A stretch of DNA of 64,000 nucleotides from Microbulbifer sp. TB1203 (GCF_030997045.1 NZ_CP116899.1:5313579-5377578); one strand, 5' to 3'. Positions 9,395 to 18,821 are shown, counted from the stretch's first letter. Notes: generated by a model not told the origin, from the sequence alone. Numbers and translations are program-made.

Positions 9395-9419
9395 TCGAAG
9401 GGTGTAACTTCGATTTTTT
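9395..9419 (+). terminator. Weak terminator-like hairpin before receptor 1
   Basis: TCGAAG, a seven-base loop and CTTCGA are followed by six T. It ends 37 bases before the TonB receptor start and may insulate it from the debris upstream. Confidence 0.4.
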
Positions 9420-9456
9420 GCTCGCCAACGATATGGATAATAAAGCAGGTTAAGAT

Positions 9457-12288
9457 ATGATGAGAGAATATTTCGCCAGAAACGACCTGAGTGCCGCCCT
9501 TGGGTTGGCTGTCGCATCCCTTGTTGCAACTACCAGCAATGCACAAACTGAAACTACCAACTCCGGTCAGGCTGAAGTGATTGAGGAAATCTCAGTTACC
9601 GGTATGCGCAGTAGTCTGCGGCAGTCACTCGCCATTAAACAAGAGGCCAGTGGTGTGGTTGACGCCGTTGTGGCGGAGGATATCGGCAAGTTCCCTGATG
9701 CGAATGTTGCGGAATCCCTGCAGCGTATCCCCGGTATCTACCTTTCCCGTGATGGCTCCAGCAACGAAGGTAACCGTATCAGTATTCGCGGGCTGGGTCC
9801 CAGCTTCGCGGTGACTACTATCAATGGTGCGCCGGTGCATACCACTTCCTCGGATAACATTGGCAGCTCCACGCGAGATTTTAATTACGATGTGTTCCCA
9901 TCTGAGCTTTTTGGCGCCGTTAGAGTTTACAAAACACCAATGGCTGAACTGACCGAGGGTGGGATTGGTGGTGTGGTCGATTTGGCTACACCACGGCCCC
10001 ACGACCAGGACGGTCAGGTGATTCGCTATGCGGTATCGGCACCCCATAACGATTCGTCTGAGGAAACCAGCCCCCGCGGGTCCTTCCTGTATAGCAATAT
10101 CTGGGGAAACTTCGGCGCGCTGATTGGTTTGGCGCACTCAGAGGCCGTCAACACCCGTTCCGGATTTCAGACCACAGGTAGTTTTAACCGTTCGGCGTTG
10201 GGTGAGGATAATGAGGGAGCTTTTGGGTTTAAGCTTGATCTGGACAACCCCGACGCAAATTTCAATGATCTTACCCGAGATCAGATCGACAACGCATTTA
10301 TGCCTCGTTTCTACCGGACCTTCGCTACCACGAACGAGCGTGAACGCACCGCATTGGTCAATTCCTTTCAGTTCAAGAACGATAAAATTGACATCAGTTT
10401 GGATACCTTGTTGGCAGAAATTAACGACGAGCGCGATGAGTATACCTTTGGTGCCGCGATTCGCAATTCCGGGACTACTGTTGGCACAGGTATCGTGCCG
10501 ATCGATCCAATCATTGACGAGCACAATAACTTGCACGGCGTTTTCGGTAATGTGCCCATATTTGCGGAGAGTGTCGTCAATGACAGCGAAACGGAATTCC
10601 AGAGTTTCAACCTGCGTGCTGAATACCTACTGACAGATACAGTGACACTCAGGGGGCAGATCACTTCCTCGAGCAGTGACGCCGAGTTAACGCGCTGGCG
10701 GATGGGCTCCGAAACTCGCGAGGGCGTGGAAATGCTGATGGATCACCGAGGCAACGGTCTCTATCCGGATCTTGTAATCCTCAATGGCGATATCACCAAT
10801 CCACAGTTTTACACACGGGCAGATCGCGATTTCAGCCTGCGTAATGAAGAAGACGATGATGATATGGCCAAGTTTGAGATCGCGTGGGACTATGATGTTC
10901 GCGGTTGGCTGGGCACCCTGAAATCCGGTGTGAGCTATGCAGAATCCTCAAAGTATTCCTCCAGGACCAATGGCAGTGCAGTCTTTGATGATCAGCTGCT
11001 TCCCAATGGGCTGACCTGGAACACAATGACCACCGAGCAGCGTCTCGCAGTGATGGACAGCGAGCTGAGCATCGATCCCTTTGCCAAGGGATCGGGTGAA
11101 AACTTTCCCAAAGGCTGGGCAAACTGGACCCGGGACACCATCGAGAATTTTTTCCAGCCGGAACGGGCGACCCGCATGTCACCGCGTAATTTTGGCGCTA
11201 CCTTCGAGGCCCAGGAGGATGTGGCCTCAATCTATTTGCAAACTGACCTGCGGGGCGACGTTTACAACCGTGAACTGCGCATGAATGTGGGATTGCGTTA
11301 TTCAGAGACCGATGTAAGCATCGATAACTTCCTGCTGGTTGACGGGGAGTTTGAGTCCAACTCCAGTAAGGATTCCTACGAAAATCTTATGCCTTCCGTC
11401 AGCCTGGCTTACGATGTCTATAACGATGTGGTATTGCGCGCTTCCTACGGGAAAACCATTACGCGTTCGGCACTTACAGATATCGCTGGTAGCCTGGTCA
11501 TTCCCAACGTCTTCGAGCCGCAGGCAAACAGCGGTAATCCAGGTCTTCTGCCAATGGAAGCGGATCAATACGACCTCACCGCTGAGTGGTACTTTGCCGA
11601 AGGCGCGCTGGTCAGTGTTGGGCTTTTCCAGAAGGATTTATCGGACACCACTACAAGCGAAACTGTGGTGGTTCCCTGGAGCTCTCTCGGTTTGCCCGAT
11701 TCTGCTCTCGGGTCAAATCTCCAGGATGCAGAGGGTAATGTGGATCCGGATCTTCCGATCACTCTCTCCACCAAGGTCAATGAAGGTGATATCTCCTTCA
11801 CAGGCTTGGAGATGGCCTATCAACAAAACTTTACCTTCCTGCCGGGGATATGGGGCAATTTTGGCACTCAGATGAGCTATACCCGGGTGGATACCGATGG
11901 CCAGGACTGGACTTCGAGATCCGGTGTGGATCACGAAGTATGGAATGTGCCAAAGTATGGCTACGCCGTTACAGGTTTCTGGGAGGATGAAGTTTTCACA
12001 GCCCGGTTATCCTGGACTTACAAGGACAGAACTGCCGTCGAGACCAATAACGACCCGGGGCGCGACCTGCAGCGCTGGCGTACCGGCGCGGGTTATCTGG
12101 ATGCATCACTCAGCTACCATTTGACCGATTGGCTGGAAGTGCGTATTGATGGGACCAATCTCAATGATGAGAAGACCTACGAGTACTTCCCGGATCCCGA
12201 TGGTATTTACAGTGGCAGTCGATCACGCAGGGATAACTTCCTGGAGAACGGTCGTACAATCACACTGGGTATACGCGGGTCTCTCTAA
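9457..12288 (+). CDS. TonB-dependent outer-membrane receptor, carbohydrate type
   Basis: 943 residues starting MMREY (either Met possible). The signal peptide ends near SNAQT. A TonB-box-like region (EEISVTGMRSS) is followed by the plug domain with DIGKFPDANVAESLQRIPGI and ISIRGLGPSF, then a long beta-barrel. It belongs to the large Xanthomonas/Caulobacter-style receptors that import oligosaccharides. Sequence before the plug is too short for a FecA-like signalling domain, so it is a transporter rather than a transducer. GC looks lower than in the neighbouring enzymes. It is convergent with the halogenase at 12940. The ligand is not readable; context suggests a fragment of the same heteropolysaccharide. 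Confidence 0.92.
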   Translation: MMREYFARNDLSAALGLAVASLVATTSNAQTETTNSGQAEVIEEISVTGMRSSLRQSLAIKQEASGVVDAVVAEDIGKFPDANVAESLQRIPGIYLSRDGSSNEGNRISIRGLGPSFAVTTINGAPVHTTSSDNIGSSTRDFNYDVFPSELFGAVRVYKTPMAELTEGGIGGVVDLATPRPHDQDGQVIRYAVSAPHNDSSEETSPRGSFLYSNIWGNFGALIGLAHSEAVNTRSGFQTTGSFNRSALGEDNEGAFGFKLDLDNPDANFNDLTRDQIDNAFMPRFYRTFATTNERERTALVNSFQFKNDKIDISLDTLLAEINDERDEYTFGAAIRNSGTTVGTGIVPIDPIIDEHNNLHGVFGNVPIFAESVVNDSETEFQSFNLRAEYLLTDTVTLRGQITSSSSDAELTRWRMGSETREGVEMLMDHRGNGLYPDLVILNGDITNPQFYTRADRDFSLRNEEDDDDMAKFEIAWDYDVRGWLGTLKSGVSYAESSKYSSRTNGSAVFDDQLLPNGLTWNTMTTEQRLAVMDSELSIDPFAKGSGENFPKGWANWTRDTIENFFQPERATRMSPRNFGATFEAQEDVASIYLQTDLRGDVYNRELRMNVGLRYSETDVSIDNFLLVDGEFESNSSKDSYENLMPSVSLAYDVYNDVVLRASYGKTITRSALTDIAGSLVIPNVFEPQANSGNPGLLPMEADQYDLTAEWYFAEGALVSVGLFQKDLSDTTTSETVVVPWSSLGLPDSALGSNLQDAEGNVDPDLPITLSTKVNEGDISFTGLEMAYQQNFTFLPGIWGNFGTQMSYTRVDTDGQDWTSRSGVDHEVWNVPKYGYAVTGFWEDEVFTARLSWTYKDRTAVETNNDPGRDLQRWRTGAGYLDASLSYHLTDWLEVRIDGTNLNDEKTYEYFPDPDGIYSGSRSRRDNFLENGRTITLGIRGSL

Positions 12289-12317
12289 AAGCAGCTCCGT
12301 AATATTTCATCGGCAAC

Positions 12318-12380
12318 GACCAAATAGATTAGGGCGGAGCACCGCGAGGACTTGGAGCGTCCCGCCCGATCTATTTGGTC
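12318..12380. repeat. Long imperfect inverted repeat after receptor 1
   Basis: GACCAAATAGATTAGGGCGG pairs with CCCGCCCGATCTATTTGGTC across a 23-base centre. It could terminate the receptor transcript or be a small mobile repeat; no second copy was found in the window. Confidence 0.6.
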
Positions 12381-12461
12381 ATGAAGAGCCAGCGACTCTG
12401 GCAATCGCTCCCCATCAAAAATAACATGGCATTTATATCAGCAGAGCATTAATGGAGGACG

Positions 12462-12698
12462 TTAATACTTTGATTTCCAGCTTCTGCCAGTCGGCCAGTA
12501 CCGCCAGCTCAAGCTCCGAGAAGCATAGGGATGCTTTGTCCATGTGGCGGTTTGGCGGTGCTCGATAAGCTGTGCAATTGTCTGCTCTTCTGCAATCGTT
12601 ACAAGCTTCTCCTTCACTGTCTTCGCTACTAGAAGGCTCAGGAACTCGGTTTTCTTGTCAGATTTATCACTCGGCATGAGATATACAGTGTCACACAT
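12462..12698 (-). CDS. Small protein with ribbon-helix-helix-like start, possibly frameshifted
   Basis: 78 codons. The first half (TEFLSLLVAKTVKEKLVTIA and on) resembles a short ribbon-helix-helix DNA-binding protein. The end of the frame is basic and low in order, while another frame reads MDKASLCFSELELAVLADWQ, which looks more protein-like. The gene may therefore be real but frameshifted near 12550, or spurious. It sits in a remnant-filled gap. Confidence 0.25.
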   Translation of the reverse strand: MCDTVYLMPSDKSDKKTEFLSLLVAKTVKEKLVTIAEEQTIAQLIEHRQTATWTKHPYASRSLSWRYWPTGRSWKSKY

Positions 12699-12709
12699 TT
12701 TTATTAATA

Positions 12710-12844
12710 CATGAGTTCTATTAGCGCCTGGTCAACGAAGGAAAGCATAGGAGTCGCTCTGACGGCCAGAATGTGAAGATGATTGTAGTACTGAATGCGA
12801 TGGCAAGAGATGGGACTTACTGGGGAGAGAGCGATGTCAAATAA
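12710..12844 (+). pseudogene. IS110-family transposase C-terminal remnant
   Basis: One frame gives EFY, a stop and then RLVNEGK, and later KMIVVLNAMARDGTYW. An intervening stretch in another frame reads IGVALTARM. Together these reproduce the conserved C-terminal pattern of IS110/IS1111 transposases (EFY.RL...GK..KVALTA.MRK....LNAM.RDG..W). At least one nonsense codon and one frameshift are present, and the rest of the transposase is absent. Confidence 0.55.
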
Positions 12845-12939
12845 TCTGCTTGACATCACGGTCGCTTGTTAAATTTTGCGCTTGGCGCACCAACGCCATA
12901 GCGATGTGGCCCCGCACGGCTAATGCAGGGCCTGGATAT

Positions 12940-14457
12940 TTAACTCAGATCGGGTGCTTTCAGTTTCCCGGAGCGAAGGTAGGTGGTGTGTGAGGGCATC
13001 ATTTCTACTCGCTTCTGCACACCTGCGCGTATCTTGTTCAGGCGCGTGCGCAGTTCGTCCTCCGACAGCGTGTCCGCAACCGGGTGGTGACCTTCCGGCC
13101 GCAGCCCCTGACCGAACAGTACGGCAAACCAGCTCACTTCATTAAAGAAAGCGTTTTTGTCGGGCATGACTTCGCCGCGCAGGCGGAACATTTCCAGTTT
13201 TTCCTTCAGCGAGTCGGGAATCTCCATGTTTTTCACATAGCGCCAGAAGGGTGTGTCTTCCCGTTCCGTGACCGCGTAGTGGGCAACCAGAAAGTCCTTC
13301 GTCTCAATATATTCAGTTTGCATCTCGTGATTAAAACGGTTGCTGAGGAGATCGCTGATCTCGTTCTTCGGAAACAGTTCCAGCAATTGGAATATGGAGC
13401 GCTGGATCAGGTGGATACTGGTGGACTCCAGGGGTTCGAGAAAGCCGCTCGACAGCCCGATGGCAACGCAGTTTTTAACCCAGAATTTATTGCGAATACC
13501 GGTGGTGAATTTCAAGGTGCGCGGCTCGGCCAGCGGTTTGCCGTCGAGGTTGTTGAGCAGCTTGCTGGCGGCTTCATCGTCGCTGATATAGTGATCGCAG
13601 TACACATAGCCATTGCCGGTTCGGTGCTGCAGGGGAATGCGCCACTGCCAACCCTCTTCACGCGCGGTGGTGACCGTATAGGGAAAGATATCGCCGGTGT
13701 TTTCACTGGGTACCGCGGCGGCGCTGTTGACCGGCAGCCAGTGGCTCCAGTCGGTGTAACCGGTTTTGTAGACCTCCTCGATCAGCAGCCCCTTGAAGCC
13801 CGAGCAGTCGATAAACAGGTCACCTGCAACGGTCTGGCCGTTATCGAGCTGGAGGCTTTCGATGTAGCCGCTGTCGGGGTGTTGGGTGACATTGACAATT
13901 TTCCCTTCGATTCGTTGGGTGCCGCGTTGTTCGGCGTAGCGGCGCAGATAGGCCGCGTACAGGGTGGCATCAAAATGGTAGGCGTAGTTGATATCGGGCA
14001 GTAGTTTCGGGCCGGGTTGCGCCCCCACCCGCATAAACCGGTTCGCCTCGGCGGCGGCGGATTCGGCGTTAAAGGCGCTGAAGTTCAGTTTGCCGCCCTG
14101 GGCGCGCCAGCGCAGCCAGAAGTGCATAAAGTTGACGCCTTTCATATTGACGCCGATATTGCCAAACGGGTGAAAGTAACTGTGGTTCCGTGTTTTCCAG
14201 TCCTTAAATTCAATGCCCAGTTTAAATGTGGCTTTGGTTTCGCGGACAAATTCATCTTCGTCCAACCCGAGCATATTATTGAAGAGCTTGATCAGCGGAA
14301 TAGTGGCCTCACCGACGCCGACGGTGCCGATTTGTTCGGATTCCACCAGGGTGATGTTATAGAGCTGGGTGCCCATGGCGCGAGACAGGGCGGCGGCGGT
14401 CATCCAGCCGGCGGTGCCGCCGCCGACAATGACAATGTTCTTTATTTTGTTTTGCAT
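12940..14457 (-). CDS. Flavin-dependent (tryptophan-type) halogenase
   Basis: 505 residues. The N-terminal FAD motif is GGGTAGWMTAA (residues 12-22). The family signature WQWRIP is at 270-275, and Lys79 in TFKLG matches the catalytic Lys of PrnA-like enzymes. FLEPLESTSIH carries the conserved Glu region. These enzymes use FADH2, oxygen and halide to chlorinate or brominate an electron-rich aromatic; they need a separate flavin reductase, which is not in the window. No biosynthetic genes are nearby. The gene is convergent with a TonB receptor, a neighbourhood seen for many uncharacterised members in Xanthomonas, Caulobacter and marine gammaproteobacteria. The substrate is unknown and need not be free tryptophan. 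Confidence 0.9.
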   Translation of the reverse strand: MQNKIKNIVIVGGGTAGWMTAAALSRAMGTQLYNITLVESEQIGTVGVGEATIPLIKLFNNMLGLDEDEFVRETKATFKLGIEFKDWKTRNHSYFHPFGNIGVNMKGVNFMHFWLRWRAQGGKLNFSAFNAESAAAEANRFMRVGAQPGPKLLPDINYAYHFDATLYAAYLRRYAEQRGTQRIEGKIVNVTQHPDSGYIESLQLDNGQTVAGDLFIDCSGFKGLLIEEVYKTGYTDWSHWLPVNSAAAVPSENTGDIFPYTVTTAREEGWQWRIPLQHRTGNGYVYCDHYISDDEAASKLLNNLDGKPLAEPRTLKFTTGIRNKFWVKNCVAIGLSSGFLEPLESTSIHLIQRSIFQLLELFPKNEISDLLSNRFNHEMQTEYIETKDFLVAHYAVTEREDTPFWRYVKNMEIPDSLKEKLEMFRLRGEVMPDKNAFFNEVSWFAVLFGQGLRPEGHHPVADTLSEDELRTRLNKIRAGVQKRVEMMPSHTTYLRSGKLKAPDLS

Positions 14458-14496
14458 TATTAACTTACCGGGAAAAAGTGTTCAAGGTTTGAGGCC

Positions 14497-14616
14497 CTAT
14501 TGCATCTCCATATAGGTTTGCGGGCTCAGGCTCGCAACTGGCTGCAGCAATCGGTACGGGGTGAGGGGCGCGCGGGTCAGATCCTTCTCGCGCTTATACC
14601 AGGACAACTGCGGTAT
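14497..14616 (-). pseudogene. Possible C-terminal relic of an unknown gene
   Basis: Between two in-frame stops the minus strand encodes 39 residues, IPQLSWYKREKDLTRAPLTP and on to SLSPQTYMEMQ. The composition is protein-like and unlike random sequence here. There is no start codon and no family could be named. It may be the tail of a lost gene that preceded the halogenase. Confidence 0.25.
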
Positions 14617-14897
14617 CTAATGTTTCTCCCCCCTAATTTCTATACTTCTGCTGTAGTAAATCGCGTGAGTAGGCAGACTCACCCTTCGCGTGGCTGGGCC
14701 ACCCCCGTGCGGCTTCCGAGGTAGCCGGATACTTTACCGTAAATTGGGCACTCTTGCTCCTCTCCGTCCCGCGCGAGCCAACGCCCATGAACTAACGGTA
14801 CCCTCCCGGCTCCCCACTGAGGCCGAATTCTTGAAAACTCCAAACGGGCTCCCAGAAGCAAGCCATTCGTATACCTCTGGAAGCCTCATCAAGCATA

Positions 14898-14927
14898 TTG
14901 ACTTTTATTAATATTAAACAATAGGAT
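14898..14927 (+). promoter_or_regulatory. Possible lutA promoter with TTAATATTAA palindrome
   Basis: TTGACT at 14898 and TAGGAT at 14922 have 18-base spacing. The perfect palindrome TTAATATTAA (14908-14917) lies between them and could be an operator for the GntR protein encoded downstream. Judged by eye only. Confidence 0.35.
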
Positions 14928-14992
14928 TGGTGTCTACCTGCCCTCGAGCCTGATCGGGTGCATCGCCAGAGAATAAATCCCCGGAGAAACTT

Positions 14993-15778
14993 ATGGAGCT
15001 TGGAGGGAAGCTTGAGGTCGGACGGTCGAGACGGGTTGCCCTCTATGTGACTTGCCTGGTGGATGTCATGCGCCCGAGTGTCGGTTTCGCGGCAATCAAG
15101 CTGCTGGAAGATGCGGGCTGCGAGGTCGTGATACCTGAACACCAGACCTGCTGCGGCCAGCCCGCCTACAACGCCGGCGGAGAAGCAGATGCAAAAGCCC
15201 TGGCCAGGCAGGTTGTCGAAACGTTCGAGCCCTTCGATGCGGTGGTGGTGCCCTCCGGCTCCTGCGCCGGCATGATCAGGGATCACTACCCCAAATTGCT
15301 GGCGGCGGAGCCCGAATGGCGGGATCGGGCGGCCGGATTGGCTGCCCGGACCCACGAGTTGACCAGCTTCCTGGTGGATGTCCTGGGGCTGGAATCCGTG
15401 GAAGCCGACTATAAGGGCACGGTTTGTTACCACGACAGCTGTGCCGGGCTCCGCGAACTGAACGTCAAACAGCAACCCCGCAAACTGTTGCGCAGTGTGC
15501 GGGGGGTAGAGATGCGGGAAATGGACGACGCTGAAGTCTGTTGCGGTTTCGGCGGCCTGTTTTGCGTCAAGTATGCGGACATCTCCAACCAGATGGTCAG
15601 CCGCAAGATGGACAATATCGAGGCCAGCGGGGCGGATACCTTGCTGGCGGGGGATCTGGGCTGCCTGTTGAATATGGCTGGCAAGCTGACCCGGCAGGGC
15701 AGCCGCGTCAAGGTCCGTCATGTGGCGGAAGTGTTGGCGGGCATGACCGACCTTCCCGCGATCGGCGAGGAGCACTAA
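14993..15778 (+). CDS. lutA: Lactate utilisation protein A (LutA)
   Basis: 261 residues with two CCG domains: HQTCCGQPAYN near the start and EVCCGFGGLF near the end, the cysteine motifs that hold iron-sulfur or disulfide centres in heterodisulfide-reductase-like subunits. The length suits LutA/YkgE. With LutB and LutC it oxidises L-lactate to pyruvate in the cytoplasm. It is the first gene of lutABC-gntR; its stop overlaps the lutB start by one base (TAATG), implying translational coupling. The adjoining fucose pathway yields L-lactate, which explains its presence here. Confidence 0.9.
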   Translation: MELGGKLEVGRSRRVALYVTCLVDVMRPSVGFAAIKLLEDAGCEVVIPEHQTCCGQPAYNAGGEADAKALARQVVETFEPFDAVVVPSGSCAGMIRDHYPKLLAAEPEWRDRAAGLAARTHELTSFLVDVLGLESVEADYKGTVCYHDSCAGLRELNVKQQPRKLLRSVRGVEMREMDDAEVCCGFGGLFCVKYADISNQMVSRKMDNIEASGADTLLAGDLGCLLNMAGKLTRQGSRVKVRHVAEVLAGMTDLPAIGEEH

Positions 15779-17232
15779 TGCAGCCGAGTTGTAATTCCTT
15801 CAAACAGCAGGCCGCGCAGGCCCTGCGGGATCCGAAACTGCAGGGTGCCTTTGGAAAGCTGGGCGACGGCCTGCAGGCGCGCCGGGCCGCGGCAGTGGGG
15901 CAGTTGCCGGAATTCGAAGCCCTGCGCGAAGACGCCCGCCGCATCAAGCGCCGGGTCATGTCGGATCTGGACACCTGGCTGGAGCAGTTCGAGCAGAAGG
16001 TGCGGGGGCAGGGCGGCCATCTGCACTGGGCCAGTACCGCGGACGATGCGCGCGAGGCGATCCTGGCAATCTGCCAAAGGGTGGGGGCGAAAACCGTCAC
16101 CAAGGGCAAGTCCATGGTGACCGAGGAACTGGGGCTCAACGACTACCTCGTCGATCAGGGGATCACGCCGGTGGAGACGGACCTCGGCGAGTATATTCTG
16201 CAGTTGCGCCGCGAAGCGCCGAGCCACATCGTGATGCCCGCCGTTCACCTGGCGCAGGACGATATCGAGCGGACCTTTGTCGAAAGCCACCCGCAGCTGC
16301 CGCCGGACCGGGATCTCTCGACGGCGGAAAGCCTGGTGGCCGAGGCCAGGCAGGAGTTGCGCGAACTTTTTTTCAAGGCGGATGTGGGCATCACCGGCGC
16401 CAACTTCATGATCGCCGAGACCGGGTCCACGGTGATCGTCACCAACGAAGGCAACGGCGATTTGACCCAGACCCTCGCCAGGGTGCACGTGGTGGTGACC
16501 ACCATCGAGCGGGTGATCCCCACGCTGGAGGATTTGTCGACCTTCCTGCGCCTGCTGCCCCGCTCGGCCACCGGCCAGGACGCCACCGCTTATGTCACCC
16601 TCTCCTCCGGCCCCAAACGCGAAGGGGATATGCACGGCCCGGAAGAATTCCATGTTGTGGTGCTGGATAACGGCCGCAGCGAGCTGCTGGGCGGTGAAAA
16701 CCAGGACATTCTGAACTGCATCCGCTGTGGCGCCTGTATGAATCACTGCCCGGTCTATGGCGCCGTGGGGGGCCACGCCTACGGCTGGGTATACCCGGGC
16801 CCCCTGGGTGCAGCCCTCACACCCGCCCTGATCGGGGTGGAGAAATCCGCGGCTCTTCCCAACGCCTCCACCTTCTGCGGTCAATGCGTGGCCGTGTGCC
16901 CGGTAAAGATTCCCCTCACCGATATCATGCGGCGCTGGCGGGTGCGCGAGCACGGGCAAAAAATGACTTCGCCGTTGGCCCGCGCCGGTTTGAGCGTATG
17001 GGCCTGGCTGGCGTCCCGGCCGGCGCTCTATCGCAAACTCACCGGCCTGGCGGCATGGGGTATGGCGTTGTGCGGCGGCAGGCGGCGGCGCTTGTCCCGC
17101 ATGCCGCTGGCCGGTGGCTGGACCCGGTATCGGGATTTCCCGGCCCCGGAAGGGGAGACTTTTCACGCGCAACTCGCGCGACGAAAGAAGCGCGCCTCGA
17201 AAACCGGCGCCGGGGGGCTTTGCCATGAGTAA
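15778..17232 (+). CDS. lutB: Lactate utilisation iron-sulfur protein B (LutB)
   Basis: 484 residues from ATG 15778, chosen because it overlaps the lutA stop by one base. The N-terminal part is a LUD domain (VTKGKSMVTEELGLNDYL; GITGANFMIAETGS). Ferredoxin-type clusters follow: Cys314, 317, 320 and 324 (CIRCGACMNHCP), and Cys367, 370 and 374 (CGQCVAVCPVKIP). It is the electron-transfer core of the LutABC lactate oxidase. It overlaps lutC by eight bases. Confidence 0.92.
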   Translation: MQPSCNSFKQQAAQALRDPKLQGAFGKLGDGLQARRAAAVGQLPEFEALREDARRIKRRVMSDLDTWLEQFEQKVRGQGGHLHWASTADDAREAILAICQRVGAKTVTKGKSMVTEELGLNDYLVDQGITPVETDLGEYILQLRREAPSHIVMPAVHLAQDDIERTFVESHPQLPPDRDLSTAESLVAEARQELRELFFKADVGITGANFMIAETGSTVIVTNEGNGDLTQTLARVHVVVTTIERVIPTLEDLSTFLRLLPRSATGQDATAYVTLSSGPKREGDMHGPEEFHVVVLDNGRSELLGGENQDILNCIRCGACMNHCPVYGAVGGHAYGWVYPGPLGAALTPALIGVEKSAALPNASTFCGQCVAVCPVKIPLTDIMRRWRVREHGQKMTSPLARAGLSVWAWLASRPALYRKLTGLAAWGMALCGGRRRRLSRMPLAGGWTRYRDFPAPEGETFHAQLARRKKRASKTGAGGLCHE

Positions 17233-17884
17233 GGCGCGCGAGCGGATTTTCGCCGCTATCCGGCGCAATAAAAAGCCGCTGGCCGATGCGCCTGTGGCCG
17301 GGGAGGGCATCGCTCATGCAGATACCATTCCTACCCATACCATCCCCGCCGGGACCCGACTGACGTCTGAGGCTCTGTATGCAGAGTTCGAACACCGGTT
17401 GTCTGCCGCTTCCGCCTCGGTGGAGCGGGTGGAATCGGCATCCGGGATACCCGCGGCGGTATGGCGCCATCTGTCGGATCGACAGCGGCGGGCGCAGTGC
17501 TTTGCCAATGGCTCCGCGGCGGAGCTGGACTGGGCCTCGGTGCCGGAGCTGGATATTCGCTCGGGAGCCGGGGATGCCGATACTCCGGTGTGTATCACCT
17601 CGGCGTTTCGCGGCATTGCGGAAACCGGCAGCTTGGTGCTGTTGTCGGCACCGGGGCACTCTTCGGCCAGTTATTTTCTGCCGGAATTGTTGATTGTGAT
17701 CCTGTCGCGCCGGGATATCCTGGCCACCCAGGAGGCGGTCTGGGCCGACCTCCGGCGGCGCTCGGAAGAAATGCCGCGCACCGTTACTTTGGTTACCGGC
17801 CCCTCCCGGACCGGGGACATCGAGCAAAAAATCGTGCTCGGGGCCCATGGCCCCAGGCAGGTTCACGTACTGCTTGTGAATTAG
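17225..17884 (+). CDS. lutC: Lactate utilisation protein C (LutC)
   Basis: 219 residues from ATG 17225, which lies within the last codons of lutB (ATGAGTAA), so the two are translationally coupled. It is a LUD-domain protein; the features seen are FRGIAETGSLVLLSAPGHSS and the C-terminal GAHGPRQVHVLLVN. It is the third subunit of LutABC lactate oxidation. An open frame extends farther upstream to 17114 but lies entirely within lutB coding sequence. Confidence 0.9.
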   Translation: MSKARERIFAAIRRNKKPLADAPVAGEGIAHADTIPTHTIPAGTRLTSEALYAEFEHRLSAASASVERVESASGIPAAVWRHLSDRQRRAQCFANGSAAELDWASVPELDIRSGAGDADTPVCITSAFRGIAETGSLVLLSAPGHSSASYFLPELLIVILSRRDILATQEAVWADLRRRSEEMPRTVTLVTGPSRTGDIEQKIVLGAHGPRQVHVLLVN

Positions 17885-17903
17885 TTCGCCACTGAGGTTC
17901 TGT

Positions 17904-18821
17904 GTGACAAAAAAAAGTTATCTGGTGCAAAAAACCTGCAACCGCCTGCTGGATCGGGTGGAAGCAGTCTTCGGGACGGACAGCCCCTACCTGCCGAGTG
18001 ACCTGGCCCTCGCCACTGAGCTGGAGGTCAGCCGCACCACCCTTCGCGCGGCCCTGGAGCAATTGAACGGGAAGGGCCTGATCGAGCGGGACGGTGCCGG
18101 CAAGCGCGTGGTGCGCAAACCCGGGAAAGAGGATTACTACGATATCAGTACTGCGCCCGCCTCCAGGGAGGAAGTGGTGCAGAAGTATTTCCTGTCCCTG
18201 ATCAACGACGGCAAGCTGTTGCCCGGCAGTCGTTTTTCGGAGTTGGAGCTGGCAAAACAGTCCGGCTGCAATACGGTGACAGTAAGGGAATTTCTGGTGA
18301 GGTTCTCCCGTTTTGGCCTGATTGAAAAGAAGCCCCGCTCCCAATGGCAGATGGTGGAGTTCGACGCTCGCTTCGCCGCGGAGCTGGTGGAGTTCCGCAA
18401 GGTGTTGGAGATGCGCGCATTGGTGAAACTCCTGGACTGTGATGACGATCATCCGGTCTGGCGGGAACTGGGCGAGGTGCTGACCCTGCACCAGGCGGTA
18501 AAGCGGGATTTTGACAGGCGCTACACTGAACTCCCCGTCCTGGATGCCAGGCTGCACCAGGCCCTGCAGTTGGGGATCAACAACCGTTTTATCAGCCAGT
18601 TCTTCGAAGTGGTGTCTTTTGTTTGCCACTACCACTATCAGTGGCACAAGGCTGGCGAGAAGGCGCGCTCGCGTGTCGCCGTGAATGAGCATATCGACCT
18701 GATGGTAGCCATTCTGGCCCGGGATGTGGCCGGCGCGGTCAGGGCCCTGGAGGTTCACCTGGATACCGCCGAGCGAACCCTGCTGGAATGTGCCACCCGG
18801 GTCCGTAGCGAGCTGGCGTAA
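17904..18821 (+). CDS. GntR/FCD regulator with two winged-helix domains
   Basis: 305 residues from GTG 17904, with TGAGGT about ten bases upstream. Residues about 10-72 form a GntR winged helix (LPSDLALATELEVSRTTLRA). Residues about 88-152 look like a second one (LPGSRFSELELAKQSGCNTV, then TVREFL). Residues 155-298 form an FCD ligand domain (DARLHQAL and VNEHIDLM hold likely metal ligands). FadR-type proteins normally have one winged helix and about 230-250 residues. Placed between lutABC and the fuconate dehydratase genes, it probably senses lactate or a fucose-pathway acid and controls one or both. Confidence 0.8.
   Translation: MTKKSYLVQKTCNRLLDRVEAVFGTDSPYLPSDLALATELEVSRTTLRAALEQLNGKGLIERDGAGKRVVRKPGKEDYYDISTAPASREEVVQKYFLSLINDGKLLPGSRFSELELAKQSGCNTVTVREFLVRFSRFGLIEKKPRSQWQMVEFDARFAAELVEFRKVLEMRALVKLLDCDDDHPVWRELGEVLTLHQAVKRDFDRRYTELPVLDARLHQALQLGINNRFISQFFEVVSFVCHYHYQWHKAGEKARSRVAVNEHIDLMVAILARDVAGAVRALEVHLDTAERTLLECATRVRSELA

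Larger units (their letters stand above)
14458..14992. other. Gap between halogenase and lut operon
   Basis: It holds the likely promoters of the divergent halogenase and lutA plus one possible protein relic (14497-14616). Nothing else is recognised. Confidence 0.5.
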
